Origin: Kibdelosporangium persicum
GTDB lineage: Bacteria > Actinomycetota > Actinomycetes > Mycobacteriales > Pseudonocardiaceae
Assembly (NCBI RefSeq): GCF_013280595.1
Contig: NZ_JAAATY010000004.1
Span: forward strand, 344,062 to 408,061
DNA length: 64,000 nt
Direction: 5' to 3'
Each line of letters begins with the position of its first letter. Within the stretch, counting starts at the first letter, position 1. Below the pieces are notes generated by a model. The model was given only the letters and a program-made list of their open reading frames with translations, was not told where the DNA came from and did not search any database. Below are positions 20,362 through 28,643 of the stretch, piece by piece. A program made the position numbers and the translations under genes.

Positions 20362-20979
20362 GTGCCGGGCACCGAAACCCAGGTGAACAAGGAGCCGGAG
20401 AGCGCGCAGGAGCGTGCTGCCCGGTTCGAGCGTGACGCCATGCCGTTGCTGGACCAGCTGTACTCGGCGGCGCTGCGGATGACCCGCAACCCGTCCGACG
20501 CCGAGGACCTGGTGCAGGAGACCTACTTGAAGGCCTTCGCCGCCTTCGAGTCGTTCTCGGCTGGGACCAACCTCAAGGCTTGGCTGTACCGCATCCTCAC
20601 CAACACGTACATCAACGGCTACCGCAAGCGGCAGCGGCAGCCCATCCAGCAGCCGACGGACGAGATCACCGACTGGCAGCTGGCCCAGGCCGAGAGCCAC
20701 ACGTCGAGCGGTCTGCGCTCGGCCGAGGTCGAGGCCATGGACAACCTGCCGGATGACGACGTCAAGCAGGCCTTGCAGCGGCTGCCGGAGGAGTTCAGGC
20801 TGGCCGTGTACCTCGCGGACGTCGAGGGATTCGCTTACAAGGAGATCGCCGAGATCATGGGGACCCCGATCGGGACCGTGATGTCGCGCCTGCACCGCGG
20901 ACGCCGTCAGCTCCGCGACATGCTGGCCGGCGTGGCCAAGGAGCGGGGCTTCGTGCGGGCGGAGGTGTCGGGATCGTGA
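20362..20979 (+). CDS. sigR: RNA polymerase sigma factor SigR/SigH (ECF, thiol-oxidative stress)
   Basis: 205 aa from GTG 20362 (GGGAG just upstream). Region 2 shows the [15 protein letters not shown] and [21 protein letters not shown] blocks (about 50-90), region 4 the helix-turn-helix [25 protein letters not shown] (about 160-185). In streptomycetes it drives thioredoxin and thiol-homeostasis genes when its anti-sigma is oxidised; mycobacterial SigH is the counterpart. The frame stays open upstream to 20113, including an in-frame GTG at 20245 just behind the SigR promoter. It is coupled to rsrA by a 4-nt overlap. Confidence 0.95.
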   Translation: MPGTETQVNKEPESAQERAARFERDAMPLLDQLYSAALRMTRNPSDAEDLVQETYLKAFAAFESFSAGTNLKAWLYRILTNTYINGYRKRQRQPIQQPTDEITDWQLAQAESHTSSGLRSAEVEAMDNLPDDDVKQALQRLPEEFRLAVYLADVEGFAYKEIAEIMGTPIGTVMSRLHRGRRQLRDMLAGVAKERGFVRAEVSGS

Positions 20980-21287
20980 GTTGCGGCGACCACCACGAGA
21001 CGGACTGCTCCGAGGTACTGGCCGAAGTGTGGCTGTTCCTCGACAACGAGTGCGACAAGAGCCGTAAGGAGCTGCTGAGGCAGCACCTCGACGAGTGCAG
21101 CCCGTGCCTCGCCGAGTACGGCATCGACGAGCACCTCAAGGAGCTGCTGGCGAAGAAGTGCGGCGGGGATCACGCGCCGGAGGCCCTGAAGGAACGCCTT
21201 CGGGCGACGATCCGCAAGACCGTGGTCGAACAGGGCGGTGTCTCGGTGGAGATCACCAAGACCCAGGTGGAGATTCGCGAGATCTGA
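20976..21287 (+). CDS. rsrA: Zinc anti-sigma factor RsrA
   Basis: 103 aa, GTG 20976 overlapping the sigR stop. It has the ZAS signature HLDECSPC (H-x3-C-x2-C, about residues 37-44), plus upstream Cys11 and His7. Oxidation forms a disulfide, releases zinc and frees SigR. The helical N-terminal half binds sigma region 2. Confidence 0.95.
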   Translation: MSCGDHHETDCSEVLAEVWLFLDNECDKSRKELLRQHLDECSPCLAEYGIDEHLKELLAKKCGGDHAPEALKERLRATIRKTVVEQGGVSVEITKTQVEIREI

Positions 21288-21295
21288 GTGGTGAA

Positions 21296-21323
21296 CGGCC
21301 CCGGAGGACGTCCTCCGGGGCCG
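21296..21323. terminator. Bidirectional terminator between rsrA and the bL37 gene
   Basis: Stem CGGCCCCGGAGGA (21296-21308) with its complement 21311-21323 and a 2-nt loop, followed by GTTTC. It lies between the convergent rsrA and bL37 genes. Confidence 0.8.
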
Positions 21324-21331
21324 TTTCGCGC

Positions 21332-21406
21332 TCAGCTGTTCGGGCGCTTGCCGTGGTTGGCGCCACCCTTTTTGCGGTCGCGACGCTTGCGTGCGCGCTT
21401 CGACAT
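21332..21406 (-). CDS. Ribosomal protein bL37, 24 residues
   Basis: A 25-codon reading frame, too short for usual ORF cut-offs. ATG 21406 has GGAG at a good distance (AGTAGGAGATTCGC). The peptide begins MSKRARKRRDRKKGG and ends ANHGKRPNS, matching from memory the tiny 50S protein bL37 seen in mycobacterial ribosome structures. Eleven of 24 residues are Lys or Arg. Its place beside rsrA and pdtaS is conserved in actinobacteria. Confidence 0.9.
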   Translation of the reverse strand: MSKRARKRRDRKKGGANHGKRPNS

Positions 21407-21504
21407 GCGAATCTCCTACTGCATGGTTGCCTTGTCAGCCCATTGTGACAGGTCCGCGACAGCCGTTCGGACCGTGGTTGGATCGGCCGGGGAGAGGAGC
21501 GCCG

Positions 21505-23016
21505 TTGTCGACACTCGCTGATCTGCTGGCCGAGCACACCGGACTGCCCGGGGGTGCCGTCGACCACCTGCAGAAGGTGGTCGCCGAGTGGCAGTTGCTG
21601 TCCGATCTGTCCTTCGCGGACTTCCTGCTGTGGGTCCCGTACGTCGAGGAGCACGAGAACGACACGGGCGACCGGCTCGGCGGCGAGTTCCTCTGCGTCG
21701 CGCACGCCCGTCCGACGACCGCGCCGACCGCGCACCCCGAGGACATCGTCGGCACGTTCATCAAGGTGTCCGACCACCCGCAGCTACGCAGGGCCGTGGT
21801 CGAACGGCGCGTCTGCCGCGAAGAGGACCCGCACTGGTACCTGGGCGTGCCGGTACGCCGCGAAACGATCCCGGTGGTCTACGACGGCGAAGTCGTCGGC
21901 GTGCTGTCCCGTGAGACGAACCTGGCCGTGCCGCGGGTGCCGTCACCGTTGGAGATCGCGTATCTCGGCAGCGCGGGCGATTTGTGCCAGATGGTCGCGG
22001 ACGGGACGTTCCCGAGCGTCGAGCCGACCGCGGACGTGCACACCAGCCCACGTGTCGGCGACGGCCTGATCCGGTTGGACGCCAACGGAACCGTGATCTT
22101 CGCGAGCCCGAACGCGTTGTCGGCGTACCACCGGATGGGGCACGCCGCCGATCTGGTCGGTGTCCGGCTGGCTCCGTTGACCCGGTCGCTGATCGCGGAT
22201 CCCTTCGACGCCACCGAGATCGCGCAGCGCATGCTCGCCGCGATCGACGGCCAGCCGAGCATGCGCACCGAAGTGGAGTCACGACGTGGCGCGGTGGTGC
22301 TGTTCCGTGCGCTTCCGTTGCGGCCCATGGACACCCCGGCGGGCGCGCTCGTGCTCGTGCGTGACGTGACCGAGGTGAAACGGCGTGATCGGGCGCTGTT
22401 GTCCAAGGACGCCACGATCCGCGAGATCCACCACCGGGTGAAGAACAACCTGCAGACCGTGGCCGCGTTGCTGCGCCTGCAATCCCGCCGCACCAACAGC
22501 CCGGAGGCCAAGGCCGCGCTCGCCGAGTCCGTGCGCCGGGTCGCCGCGATCGCGATGGTGCACGAAACGCTGTCCATGTCCGTGGACGAACGGGTCGACC
22601 TGGACACGTTGCTGGACAAGGTGATCCCCGTGGTCGGCGATGTCGCCGTCGCCGAGTCGCACGTGAAGGTCCGGCGCGGCGGGCAGTTCGGTGTCGTCTC
22701 GGCGGAACTCGCCACGCCGCTCGTGATGGTCGTCGCCGAACTGGCCCAGAACGCGGTGGAGCACGCGTATCCGAGCGGCCAGGGCGGCGAGGTGACCATC
22801 TCGGCCAACCGCTCGGCGCGCTGGCTCGACGTGGTCATCTCGGACGACGGCAAGGGACTGCCGCGGGGATTCTCGTTGGAGCGCACCGACGGACTCGGTC
22901 TGCAGATCGTCCGCACACTCGTGGAGTCCGAACTGCGCGGCTCGTTGTCGCTTCGGCGCAGGGAACCTCGCGGCACGGAAGCCGTCCTGCGCGTCCCCCT
23001 GTCCCATCGCCGCTGA
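21505..23016 (+). CDS. pdtaS: PdtaS sensor histidine kinase
   Basis: 503-aa soluble kinase. An N-terminal GAF-like domain (about 1-150) and a PAS domain (about 180-300) precede a HisKA_2 domain with IREIHHRVKNNLQTVAALLRLQ (phospho-acceptor His near residue 311) and a HATPase domain (ELAQNAVEHAYP, DDGKGLPRGF). With the antiterminator PdtaR it forms a constitutively active system linked to metal/NO sensing in mycobacteria; pdtaR is not in the window. TTG 21505 behind GGAGAGGAG was chosen; an upstream frame from 21391 would overlap the bL37 promoter. Confidence 0.93.
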   Translation: MSTLADLLAEHTGLPGGAVDHLQKVVAEWQLLSDLSFADFLLWVPYVEEHENDTGDRLGGEFLCVAHARPTTAPTAHPEDIVGTFIKVSDHPQLRRAVVERRVCREEDPHWYLGVPVRRETIPVVYDGEVVGVLSRETNLAVPRVPSPLEIAYLGSAGDLCQMVADGTFPSVEPTADVHTSPRVGDGLIRLDANGTVIFASPNALSAYHRMGHAADLVGVRLAPLTRSLIADPFDATEIAQRMLAAIDGQPSMRTEVESRRGAVVLFRALPLRPMDTPAGALVLVRDVTEVKRRDRALLSKDATIREIHHRVKNNLQTVAALLRLQSRRTNSPEAKAALAESVRRVAAIAMVHETLSMSVDERVDLDTLLDKVIPVVGDVAVAESHVKVRRGGQFGVVSAELATPLVMVVAELAQNAVEHAYPSGQGGEVTISANRSARWLDVVISDDGKGLPRGFSLERTDGLGLQIVRTLVESELRGSLSLRRREPRGTEAVLRVPLSHRR

Positions 23017-23074
23017 TCACCCCTCGTGAGTGGTTGTCAGGGTTAGAACACGGATAAACACTCACGAGGGGTGA
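23017..23074 (-). repeat. Dispersed hairpin element, copy 3
   Basis: Perfect 16-bp outer arms (23017-23032, 23059-23074) between convergent pdtaS and whiB1. The core AGGGTTAGAACACG is the exact reverse complement of copy 1's core. The inner left arm (GGTTGTC) no longer pairs fully. Confidence 0.9.
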
Positions 23075-23090
23075 GCTGGGGAAACTTAAA

Positions 23091-23121
23091 GGCCCGGTAC
23101 CGAGGTTGTCGGTACCGGGCC
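23091..23121 (-). terminator. Hairpin terminator of whiB1
   Basis: Stem GGCCCGGTACC (23091-23101) and GGTACCGGGCC (23111-23121), 9-nt loop, 35 bp beyond the whiB1 stop. Confidence 0.75.
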
Positions 23122-23155
23122 CATAAGCGCTTTGGATTGCGCGGGTTGCAGAGCC

Positions 23156-23410
23156 TCAGGCGTTGCTGCGCGCCCGGGTGCGAGCGTTGCGCCGCTTGAG
23201 AGCGCGTCGCTCGTCCTCACTCATCCCGCCCCATACGCCAGCATCCTGGCCGCTTTCGAGGGCCCAGGACAGGCACGAGGAGGTCACGGGGCAGCGGGTG
23301 CAAACGGCCTTCGCCTCGGCGATCTGCAGGAGCGCAGGACCGCTGTTCCCCACGGGGAAGAACAGCTCGGGGTCCTCGTCACGGCAGGCCGCGCGGTGGC
23401 GCCAGTCCAT
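23156..23410 (-). CDS. whiB1: WhiB1 iron-sulfur transcription factor
   Basis: 84 aa from ATG 23410. It carries the four [4Fe-4S] ligands (Cys9 in RAACRDEDPELFF, then the C-x2-C-x5-C cluster at 37, 40, 46), the GVWGGMSEDERRAL turn, and a basic C-terminal tail that contacts DNA. WhiB1 is essential and NO-responsive in M. tuberculosis and binds SigA region 4. An open frame extends upstream to 23509, but the family starts at MDWRHRAAC. Position next to pdtaS and the lipid kinase gene is conserved. Confidence 0.95.
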   Translation of the reverse strand: MDWRHRAACRDEDPELFFPVGNSGPALLQIAEAKAVCTRCPVTSSCLSWALESGQDAGVWGGMSEDERRALKRRNARTRARSNA

Positions 23411-23526
23411 TTTCCTAGCTCCTTGCCAGGCGCGCTTCGGCGCGCCAGTCGTCGTCATTCGGTCGTTCGGGGTGCTTGTGAATGCTTTCACGAACCAGCC
23501 GGATGTCAAGAGGTGTTCTGTGGCCG

Positions 23527-23540
23527 GTGAGTGAACTCAC
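23527..23540. promoter_or_regulatory. CRP-like site upstream of whiB1
   Basis: GTGA-N6-TCAC (23527-23540) inside the longer inverted repeat GGTGAG/CTCACC (23526-23541), 117 bp ahead of the whiB1 start. M. tuberculosis whiB1 is controlled by the cAMP receptor protein from its upstream region, so the match is meaningful. A second inverted repeat GTGTGA-N7-TCACAC stands at 23578-23596. Confidence 0.5.
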
Positions 23541-23622
23541 CCAAAAGATCGACGGCAGCACGTATTCACCGGACCTAGTGTGACCTTGCATCACACGCCC
23601 GATATCTCAAGTACCCAATCGG

Positions 23623-24543
23623 TCAGACGGCAACCACAAGTGCCCTCGGAACCGACGTGAACTCGACGTTCGTCCGCTCGCCGACGAGGTCACCGTCCAC
23701 CTGGAGGCGTACTGGCTCCTCGGCGGTGACCCTGATCGACTCAACGTCGTCGCGCCGCAGAACCTTCCCGCCGTGCTGGTTTCCTCGTTTGGACACGGCT
23801 TGGCGAAGTGCACGAAGTACGGTCGGCAAGCGGAGGGTGTTCAGCGAATAGAGCCCGAGACCGCCGTCGAAGGTGCAGCCCGCGTTCAGGTGCACGGGCC
23901 GGTTGCCCAGGTAGGTCCACGGGTCGGTGTTCGAGACGAACGCCAGCCGGCCGCCCTGGTGTGGCTGTTCGCCGGGGATCTCGATCTGCAGCTGAGGCTG
24001 GCCGTGTGCGGGCTTCAGGTAGCACGCCATCGCCGCCCTGGCGTACAGGTACGGGCTGGTTTGCTTGCCGCGCTTGCGATCCACCCACTCGACGACGTCG
24101 GCGTCCCAGCCGACTCCGGCGTTGAATGTGAAAAATCTGCTGCCGTCGTGCCACGAGACACGGCCCAGCCCGACCGTGCGGGTGCGGTTCCGCTCGATCG
24201 CGGTCAGCAGGACACCGGTCGCCTCGACCGGGTCACGCGGCAACCCGAGGGCGCGCGCGAACACGTTCGCCGATCCGCCTGGCACCACACCCAGCATCGG
24301 GGCCGGTGAGCCCGCCGTGAGCAGGCCGTTGACGACCTCGTTGACTGTGCCGTCCCCGCCGTGGGCGACGACCAGGTCCACGCCCTCCTCAGCGGCCTTG
24401 GCGGCGGCCTTCATCGCATGACCGCGGTAGTCGGTCTCGATGACGTCCAGCTTCACCTCGCTGGCCAGGGCGTGCGCCAGCACGTCCCGTCCGGCGGGCG
24501 TTGTCGCCGTCGCCTGGGGATTGACTACCAGCACTGCACGCAT
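23623..24543 (-). CDS. Diacylglycerol-kinase-family lipid kinase
   Basis: 306 aa from ATG 24543. DAGK catalytic domain: VVNPQATA nucleotide loop at the N-terminus, HGGDGTVNEVVNGLL (about 62-76), GVVPGGSANVFARALGLP (about 88-105), then a C-terminal beta-sandwich ending in the conserved QVDGDLVGE block. It phosphorylates a lipid hydroxyl; the substrate (diacylglycerol, sphingoid base or other) cannot be read off. An upstream in-frame extension to 24666 lacks family similarity. Confidence 0.92.
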   Translation of the reverse strand: MRAVLVVNPQATATTPAGRDVLAHALASEVKLDVIETDYRGHAMKAAAKAAEEGVDLVVAHGGDGTVNEVVNGLLTAGSPAPMLGVVPGGSANVFARALGLPRDPVEATGVLLTAIERNRTRTVGLGRVSWHDGSRFFTFNAGVGWDADVVEWVDRKRGKQTSPYLYARAAMACYLKPAHGQPQLQIEIPGEQPHQGGRLAFVSNTDPWTYLGNRPVHLNAGCTFDGGLGLYSLNTLRLPTVLRALRQAVSKRGNQHGGKVLRRDDVESIRVTAEEPVRLQVDGDLVGERTNVEFTSVPRALVVAV

Positions 24544-24830
24544 GACCGCAGCGTAAAACAGTGCGTCGGTATCTCCGCCCGGCGCGTGGTCCGAACGAGT
24601 GGCGTGGCATAACCCATATGAGTCACCTGGTTGCTGCCAGTGATCGTGCTCCCTTCGTCCCGCCATCGGTTCGCTGTCGTGACGAGTGCACCCGGACGAC
24701 CAATCCGCTCGACGACGACCTGGTAAGGATCATCGCCCGATTCCGAGCCAGATGGGACCGTCCGTCCGGGTGGCATACGATCGGTTACCACGCACCGAAC
24801 GTCACAATCCCGCAGCCACCAGGAAGTTTC

Positions 24831-25235
24831 GTGACCAGTGACACAGCCGTGCCCGGCACGGTGAAAGCGGCCGGCCTGCTGGTCGGCATCGAAGGGCTCG
24901 CCGGGATCGCGTTCGCGGTCGTCCTGCTGATCGGCGGTAGTTCCCAGCCAGGACTGAACGTCTACGGCCAGGCCGGCTACTTCGTGGTGATCTTCGGCGG
25001 CGTGCTCGCCTGCGGGATCGGCCTGCTGCTCGGCAAGCGGTGGGCCCGCGGCCCGGCGACCGCGGTCCAGATCCTGCTGCTGGGTGTCTCGTGGTACGCG
25101 ATCGGCCCGTCCGGTCAGCCCGGCTACGGCATCCCGGCCGCGGTGTTCTGCGTCGTGGTGCTCGTGCTGCTGTTCCGGACGTCCTCCCGGGCGTGGGCGG
25201 ACGGGCACGGCACTTCCGGCGAAGACGCGAACTGA
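24831..25235 (+). CDS. Small integral membrane protein, four helices
   Basis: 134 aa from GTG 24831 (AGGAAG upstream). Four hydrophobic segments: about 12-32 (AAGLLVGIEGLAGIAFAVVLL), 45-65 (AGYFVVIFGGVLACGIGLLLG), 72-88 and 95-113, with a short polar tail. Similar proteins sit between whiB1 and the phosphatase gene in other actinobacteria (Rv3217c position). Function unknown. The frame is open to 24561, but the first 90 codons have no membrane or family pattern. Confidence 0.8.
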   Translation: MTSDTAVPGTVKAAGLLVGIEGLAGIAFAVVLLIGGSSQPGLNVYGQAGYFVVIFGGVLACGIGLLLGKRWARGPATAVQILLLGVSWYAIGPSGQPGYGIPAAVFCVVVLVLLFRTSSRAWADGHGTSGEDAN

Positions 25236-25359
25236 CTCCGAAACACCGCGAACCCGACTTTTGACGGGTACATGGACTCACTCGATCGGGTGACCCTAGG
25301 TAGGTCCCTGATTCCACCCTGCAAGCGGCGGTGCTCCGCCGCGGAATCGAGTGATCTCC

Positions 25360-26085
25360 ATGAAGTTCGCGCGTCTTGGTATGGCCCTGGCGGGAGTGAC
25401 CCTCGCCGTCATGGGCATCGCCGCTCCGGCGGCCTCCGCGGCACCCGTCGCGGAGCCCACCGACGTCACGCCGATGATCATCGGCGGCGGCAACGCCTCC
25501 AACGCCCCGTGGGCGGCCCGGCTGTTCCGCAACGGCCAGCAGAACTGCACCGCCACGGTCATCGCCCCGAACTACGTGCTGACCGCGCAGCACTGCGTGG
25601 CGGGCAGCGGCACCTACACGTTCCGGATCGGCAGTCTCGACCAGACCTCCGGCGGCCAGATGCGCACGGCCGCCCAGATCACCACCCACCCCACCGCCGA
25701 CCTGGCCATCGCCCGGCTGTCCCAGCCGTACCAGGGCACCTACTCGCCGCTGGGCACCACGTCGAACGTGGCGGTCAACCAGACCGTGCAGGTCTACGGC
25801 TGGGGTGCGACGTGCACCGGCCAGCCGGAGATCAACTGCCAGTCGCGGTACCTGAAGGTCGCCAACGTGCGGGTCACCTCGGTGTCCTGCAGTGACTACC
25901 GCGGCGGCATCGCCGTGTGCGCCAGCCGGATCGACGGCATCACCGCCGGTGGCGACTCCGGTGGCCCGATGTTCGCGTCCGGCCGCCAGGTCGGCGTCGC
26001 GTCCACGAGTGACCGCGCCACCCGCACCGCGTACACCAACATCACGCGGTACCGGTCCTGGATCCAGTCCATCGCGGGCGTGTAA
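25360..26085 (+). CDS. Secreted trypsin-like serine protease (S1)
   Basis: 241 aa from ATG 25360; GTG 25351 is possible. A signal peptide ends near ASA|APVAEP. It has a short propeptide and a mature IIGGGNAS start. The triad is His in LTAQHCVAG, Asp in ADLAIARL, and Ser in GDSGGPMF, with Cys pairs typical of extracellular S1 proteases. Likely exported by Sec and self-activated. Confidence 0.93.
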   Translation: MKFARLGMALAGVTLAVMGIAAPAASAAPVAEPTDVTPMIIGGGNASNAPWAARLFRNGQQNCTATVIAPNYVLTAQHCVAGSGTYTFRIGSLDQTSGGQMRTAAQITTHPTADLAIARLSQPYQGTYSPLGTTSNVAVNQTVQVYGWGATCTGQPEINCQSRYLKVANVRVTSVSCSDYRGGIAVCASRIDGITAGGDSGGPMFASGRQVGVASTSDRATRTAYTNITRYRSWIQSIAGV

Positions 26086-26101
26086 GCGCCGCGATCACGA
26101 A

Positions 26102-26132
26102 GCGGGCCCGGTATCCCTGCGGCCGGGCCCGC
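26102..26132. terminator. Terminator after the S1 protease gene
   Basis: GCGGGCCCGG (26102-26111) and CCGGGCCCGC (26123-26132), then TTTCCC. It lies between the convergent protease and DUF4259 genes. Confidence 0.8.
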
Positions 26133-26185
26133 TTTCCCGGTTTCCGAGTCCACAGCGGAGTGTCAGCGGGTTCCCGCTGCCGCCG

Positions 26186-26599
26186 CTAGCGGTTGAGCGC
26201 GGCCCTGATCGGCTCGAGGGCGCCGATCGCCTCGTCCAGCGATTCGGCCTCCTCCCACTGCTCACGCCACTCGGACTCCTCGGACAGGATCCGCGCGATC
26301 GCGCGCAGGGACAGTTCGACGAAGTCGTCCGGCAGCTCGATGCCCTGCCCGTCGGTGAGGAACTCGGGGCCGTACACCGAGTCGACCTCCGGGCCGCCCG
26401 GCTGCTGCGACGCGACGATCGCGGCGGCGGCGATCGCCGCGTTCGCCTCGGTCACTTCGAGGTAGTCCTCGTTGTCGGCGGCGGCTTCCAGCGCTTCACG
26501 AATCAGGCCGGCCCGGTCGGCGGGGTCCGCGTCGTTCAGATCCCCGGCGAAGTCCGCCGCGTCGTCGTTGTCGAAAGCACCCGTGTCCCAGGCACCCAT
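26186..26599 (-). CDS. DUF4259 domain protein
   Basis: 137 aa from ATG 26599. The family opening MGAWDTGAFDNDDAADFAGDL is present, followed by an Ala/Glu-rich helical body (EANAAIAAAAIVA) and a C-terminal LSEESEWREQWEE segment. Strongly acidic, no signal peptide. Function unknown; such proteins are scattered through actinobacteria. It precedes the phosphatase gene on the opposite side of a 54-bp gap and may share its transcript. Confidence 0.88.
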   Translation of the reverse strand: MGAWDTGAFDNDDAADFAGDLNDADPADRAGLIREALEAAADNEDYLEVTEANAAIAAAAIVASQQPGGPEVDSVYGPEFLTDGQGIELPDDFVELSLRAIARILSEESEWREQWEEAESLDEAIGALEPIRAALNR

Positions 26600-26653
26600 C
26601 GGCTTGCTCCTCGCGTGATGCAGATTGTGCGCGGCAAACCGTACTCCGGGATG

Positions 26654-27262
26654 TCAGACGTCCAGCGGCGGTACGTTCAACCGGCCGATGCGGGGTTCGC
26701 CGCGCTCGTGGTCGAGCACCGCGATGCCGGCCGGGTCAAGTCCGAAGTGGACGCCGTGGGTGGCGGGCAGGTCGAGCCAGCGCGCGATCAGCACGCGGCT
26801 GAAATGCCCATGCCCCACAAGGATCACGTCGCCGCACGGCAGCAGCTCCTTGACCCGCGCGAGGACCGCGTCGGCACGGTCGCTGACCTGTTTGGCCTCC
26901 TCGCCGCCGGGCGACGGGTGCGACCAGACGGTCCAGCCAGGTACCTGTTCGCGGATCTGGGGAGTGGTCAGGCCTTCGTAGTCGCCGTAGTCCCATTCGG
27001 CGAGCTCTTCGAGCTTCTCGTCGACGGTCAGGCCCGCGAGTTCCGCGGTGCGGACCGAGCGTTGCCGTGGGCTGGTCAGCACGCGGTAGGGCGGGACCGC
27101 GCTGCCGCGCAGCGTGCTCATCACCAGACCGGCGCGGCGCGCCTGCTGCTCACCGTTCTCGGTCAGCGGGATGTCGGAGACGCCGGTGTGCTTGCCGCTG
27201 GCCGACCATTCGGTCTGGCCATGGCGGAGGATGTACACAGCGGAGGCTTTTTCGTCTGCCAC
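26654..27262 (-). CDS. Histidine phosphatase family (acid phosphatase/phosphoglycerate-mutase-like)
   Basis: 202 aa. It has the phospho-acceptor LRHGQTEW (His near residue 14), SPRQRSVRTAEL with the second active-site Arg, EWDYGDYEGL with the proton-donor Glu, and VGHGHFSRVL with the second His. From memory this matches Rv3214, an acid phosphatase rather than a mutase. Cytoplasmic; the natural substrate is unknown. Confidence 0.92.
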   Translation of the reverse strand: MADEKASAVYILRHGQTEWSASGKHTGVSDIPLTENGEQQARRAGLVMSTLRGSAVPPYRVLTSPRQRSVRTAELAGLTVDEKLEELAEWDYGDYEGLTTPQIREQVPGWTVWSHPSPGGEEAKQVSDRADAVLARVKELLPCGDVILVGHGHFSRVLIARWLDLPATHGVHFGLDPAGIAVLDHERGEPRIGRLNVPPLDV

Positions 27263-27472
27263 TCGGCGATCCTAAGAGCGTGGCCGCTCAGCCGCTGGGA
27301 GTTGGCGGTGTGAGCTGCGTCGTACTGCTTACAAAACGCTTGTCCGGTAGGACCTTGCGCATGGTTCGGCGACGCCGGCGGCTCATCGCCGACAGAAGCG
27401 TCCATACCAGGTGCAACACCATGGTTCAGGGTTCCCCGTGCGGGCCGGCTTGAACCTCGCGCATGAGGCTTG

Positions 27473-27488
27473 ACTGGTATAGACCAAT
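27473..27488 (+). promoter_or_regulatory. DasR-type operator at the chitinase promoter
   Basis: ACTGGTATAGACCAAT matches 14 of 16 positions of the Streptomyces dre consensus ACTGGTCTAGACCAGT. It overlaps TTGACT (27470-27475), which with TTTAGT (27494-27499, 18-bp spacer) forms a plausible promoter 50-80 bp ahead of the chitinase start. DasR is the GlcNAc-responsive GntR repressor of chitin genes. Confidence 0.7.
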
Positions 27489-27550
27489 TGCGGTTTAGTG
27501 GGCTGAGTCACGTGACGACGACATTCCTTACCCTGCCTAAGGAGTTAGCC

Positions 27551-28600
27551 GTGTTGTTACGCCGCCTTTCGGCGGCCTTGGCCGCATGCGCGGCCATTGG
27601 CGCCATGGTTGTTGTCTCGCCCCTGGCCACGGCCGCACCCGCCTGCGCTTCGGCGTGGAGTGCGTCCCAGGTCTACACCGGAGGCATGACGGCCTCCCAC
27701 AACGGCCGCAACTGGTCCGCGAAGTGGTGGACCCAGAACGAAACCCCGGGAACCGTCGACGTATGGGCTGACCAGGGGGCGTGCGGCGGCACGACCACGC
27801 CGCCGGGGTGCGACCACCCGAACTGGGTGGCCGGAAAGAACTACGTGGCCGGCGACATCGTCAAGTACACGGACGGCAAGTACTACATCGCCGAGCACGA
27901 CAACCCGGGCTACGACCCGGTGATCAGCACCTGGTTCTGGGAGCCGTACACCTGCGGCGGCACGACGCCGCCGGACCCGTCAGGCTTCGTGGTCTCCGAG
28001 GCGCAGTTCAACCAGATGTTCCCGAGCCGGAACCCGTTCTACACCTACAGCGGCCTGGTGACGGCGATGAGCGCGTACCCGGGCTTCGCCAAGACCGGCA
28101 GCGACGTCGTACGCAAGCAGGAGGCGGCCGCGTTCCTGGCCAACGTGCACCACGAGACCGGCGGCCTCGTGCACATCGTCGAGCAGAACCAGGCCAACTA
28201 CCCGCACTACTGCGACGCCTCACAGCCCTACGGTTGCCCGGCAGGTCAGGCGGCGTACTACGGCCGCGGCCCGATCCAACTGAGCTGGAACTTCAACTAC
28301 AAGGCCGCGGGCGACGCCCTCGGCCTGCCCCTGCTGACCAACCCGTGGCTCGTGCAGAACGACGCGGCCGTCGCGTGGAAGACCGGCCTCTGGTACTGGA
28401 ACACCCAGAACGGCCCCGGAACCATGACCCCGCACAACGCGATGGTCAACGGTGCGGGCTTCGGCGAGACCATCCGCAGCATCAACGGTTCGCTGGAATG
28501 CAACGGCCGTAACCCCGCACAGGTCCAGAACCGCGTGAACAACTACACCCGCTTCGTCGGCATCCTCGGCGTACCGGCGGGCAACAACCTCTACTGCTGA
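27551..28600 (+). CDS. Secreted GH19 chitinase with two chitin-binding modules
   Basis: 349 aa from GTG 27551, preceded by AAGGAG. A signal peptide (about 1-33) is followed by two CBM5/12-like modules (about 36-75 with HNGRNWSAKWWTQNETPG; about 85-135 with WVAGKNYVAGDIVKYTDGKYYIAEHDNPG...WEPYTC) joined by Thr/Pro linkers. The GH19 catalytic domain begins near 145, with general acid Glu in VHHETGG and the YYGRGPIQLSWNFNY signature. It hydrolyses chitin outside the cell. Regulation fits the DasR-type site upstream. Confidence 0.94.
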   Translation: MLLRRLSAALAACAAIGAMVVVSPLATAAPACASAWSASQVYTGGMTASHNGRNWSAKWWTQNETPGTVDVWADQGACGGTTTPPGCDHPNWVAGKNYVAGDIVKYTDGKYYIAEHDNPGYDPVISTWFWEPYTCGGTTPPDPSGFVVSEAQFNQMFPSRNPFYTYSGLVTAMSAYPGFAKTGSDVVRKQEAAAFLANVHHETGGLVHIVEQNQANYPHYCDASQPYGCPAGQAAYYGRGPIQLSWNFNYKAAGDALGLPLLTNPWLVQNDAAVAWKTGLWYWNTQNGPGTMTPHNAMVNGAGFGETIRSINGSLECNGRNPAQVQNRVNNYTRFVGILGVPAGNNLYC

Positions 28601-28616
28601 GTTCCGCTCCGTGACC

Positions 28617-28641
28617 GGCGCCCGCCTTCCCCGCGGGCGCC
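28617..28641. terminator. Terminator after the chitinase gene
   Basis: GGCGCCCGC (28617-28625), 7-nt loop, GCGGGCGCC (28633-28641), between the chitinase and a convergent small ORF. Confidence 0.7.
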
Positions 28642-28643
28642 GC

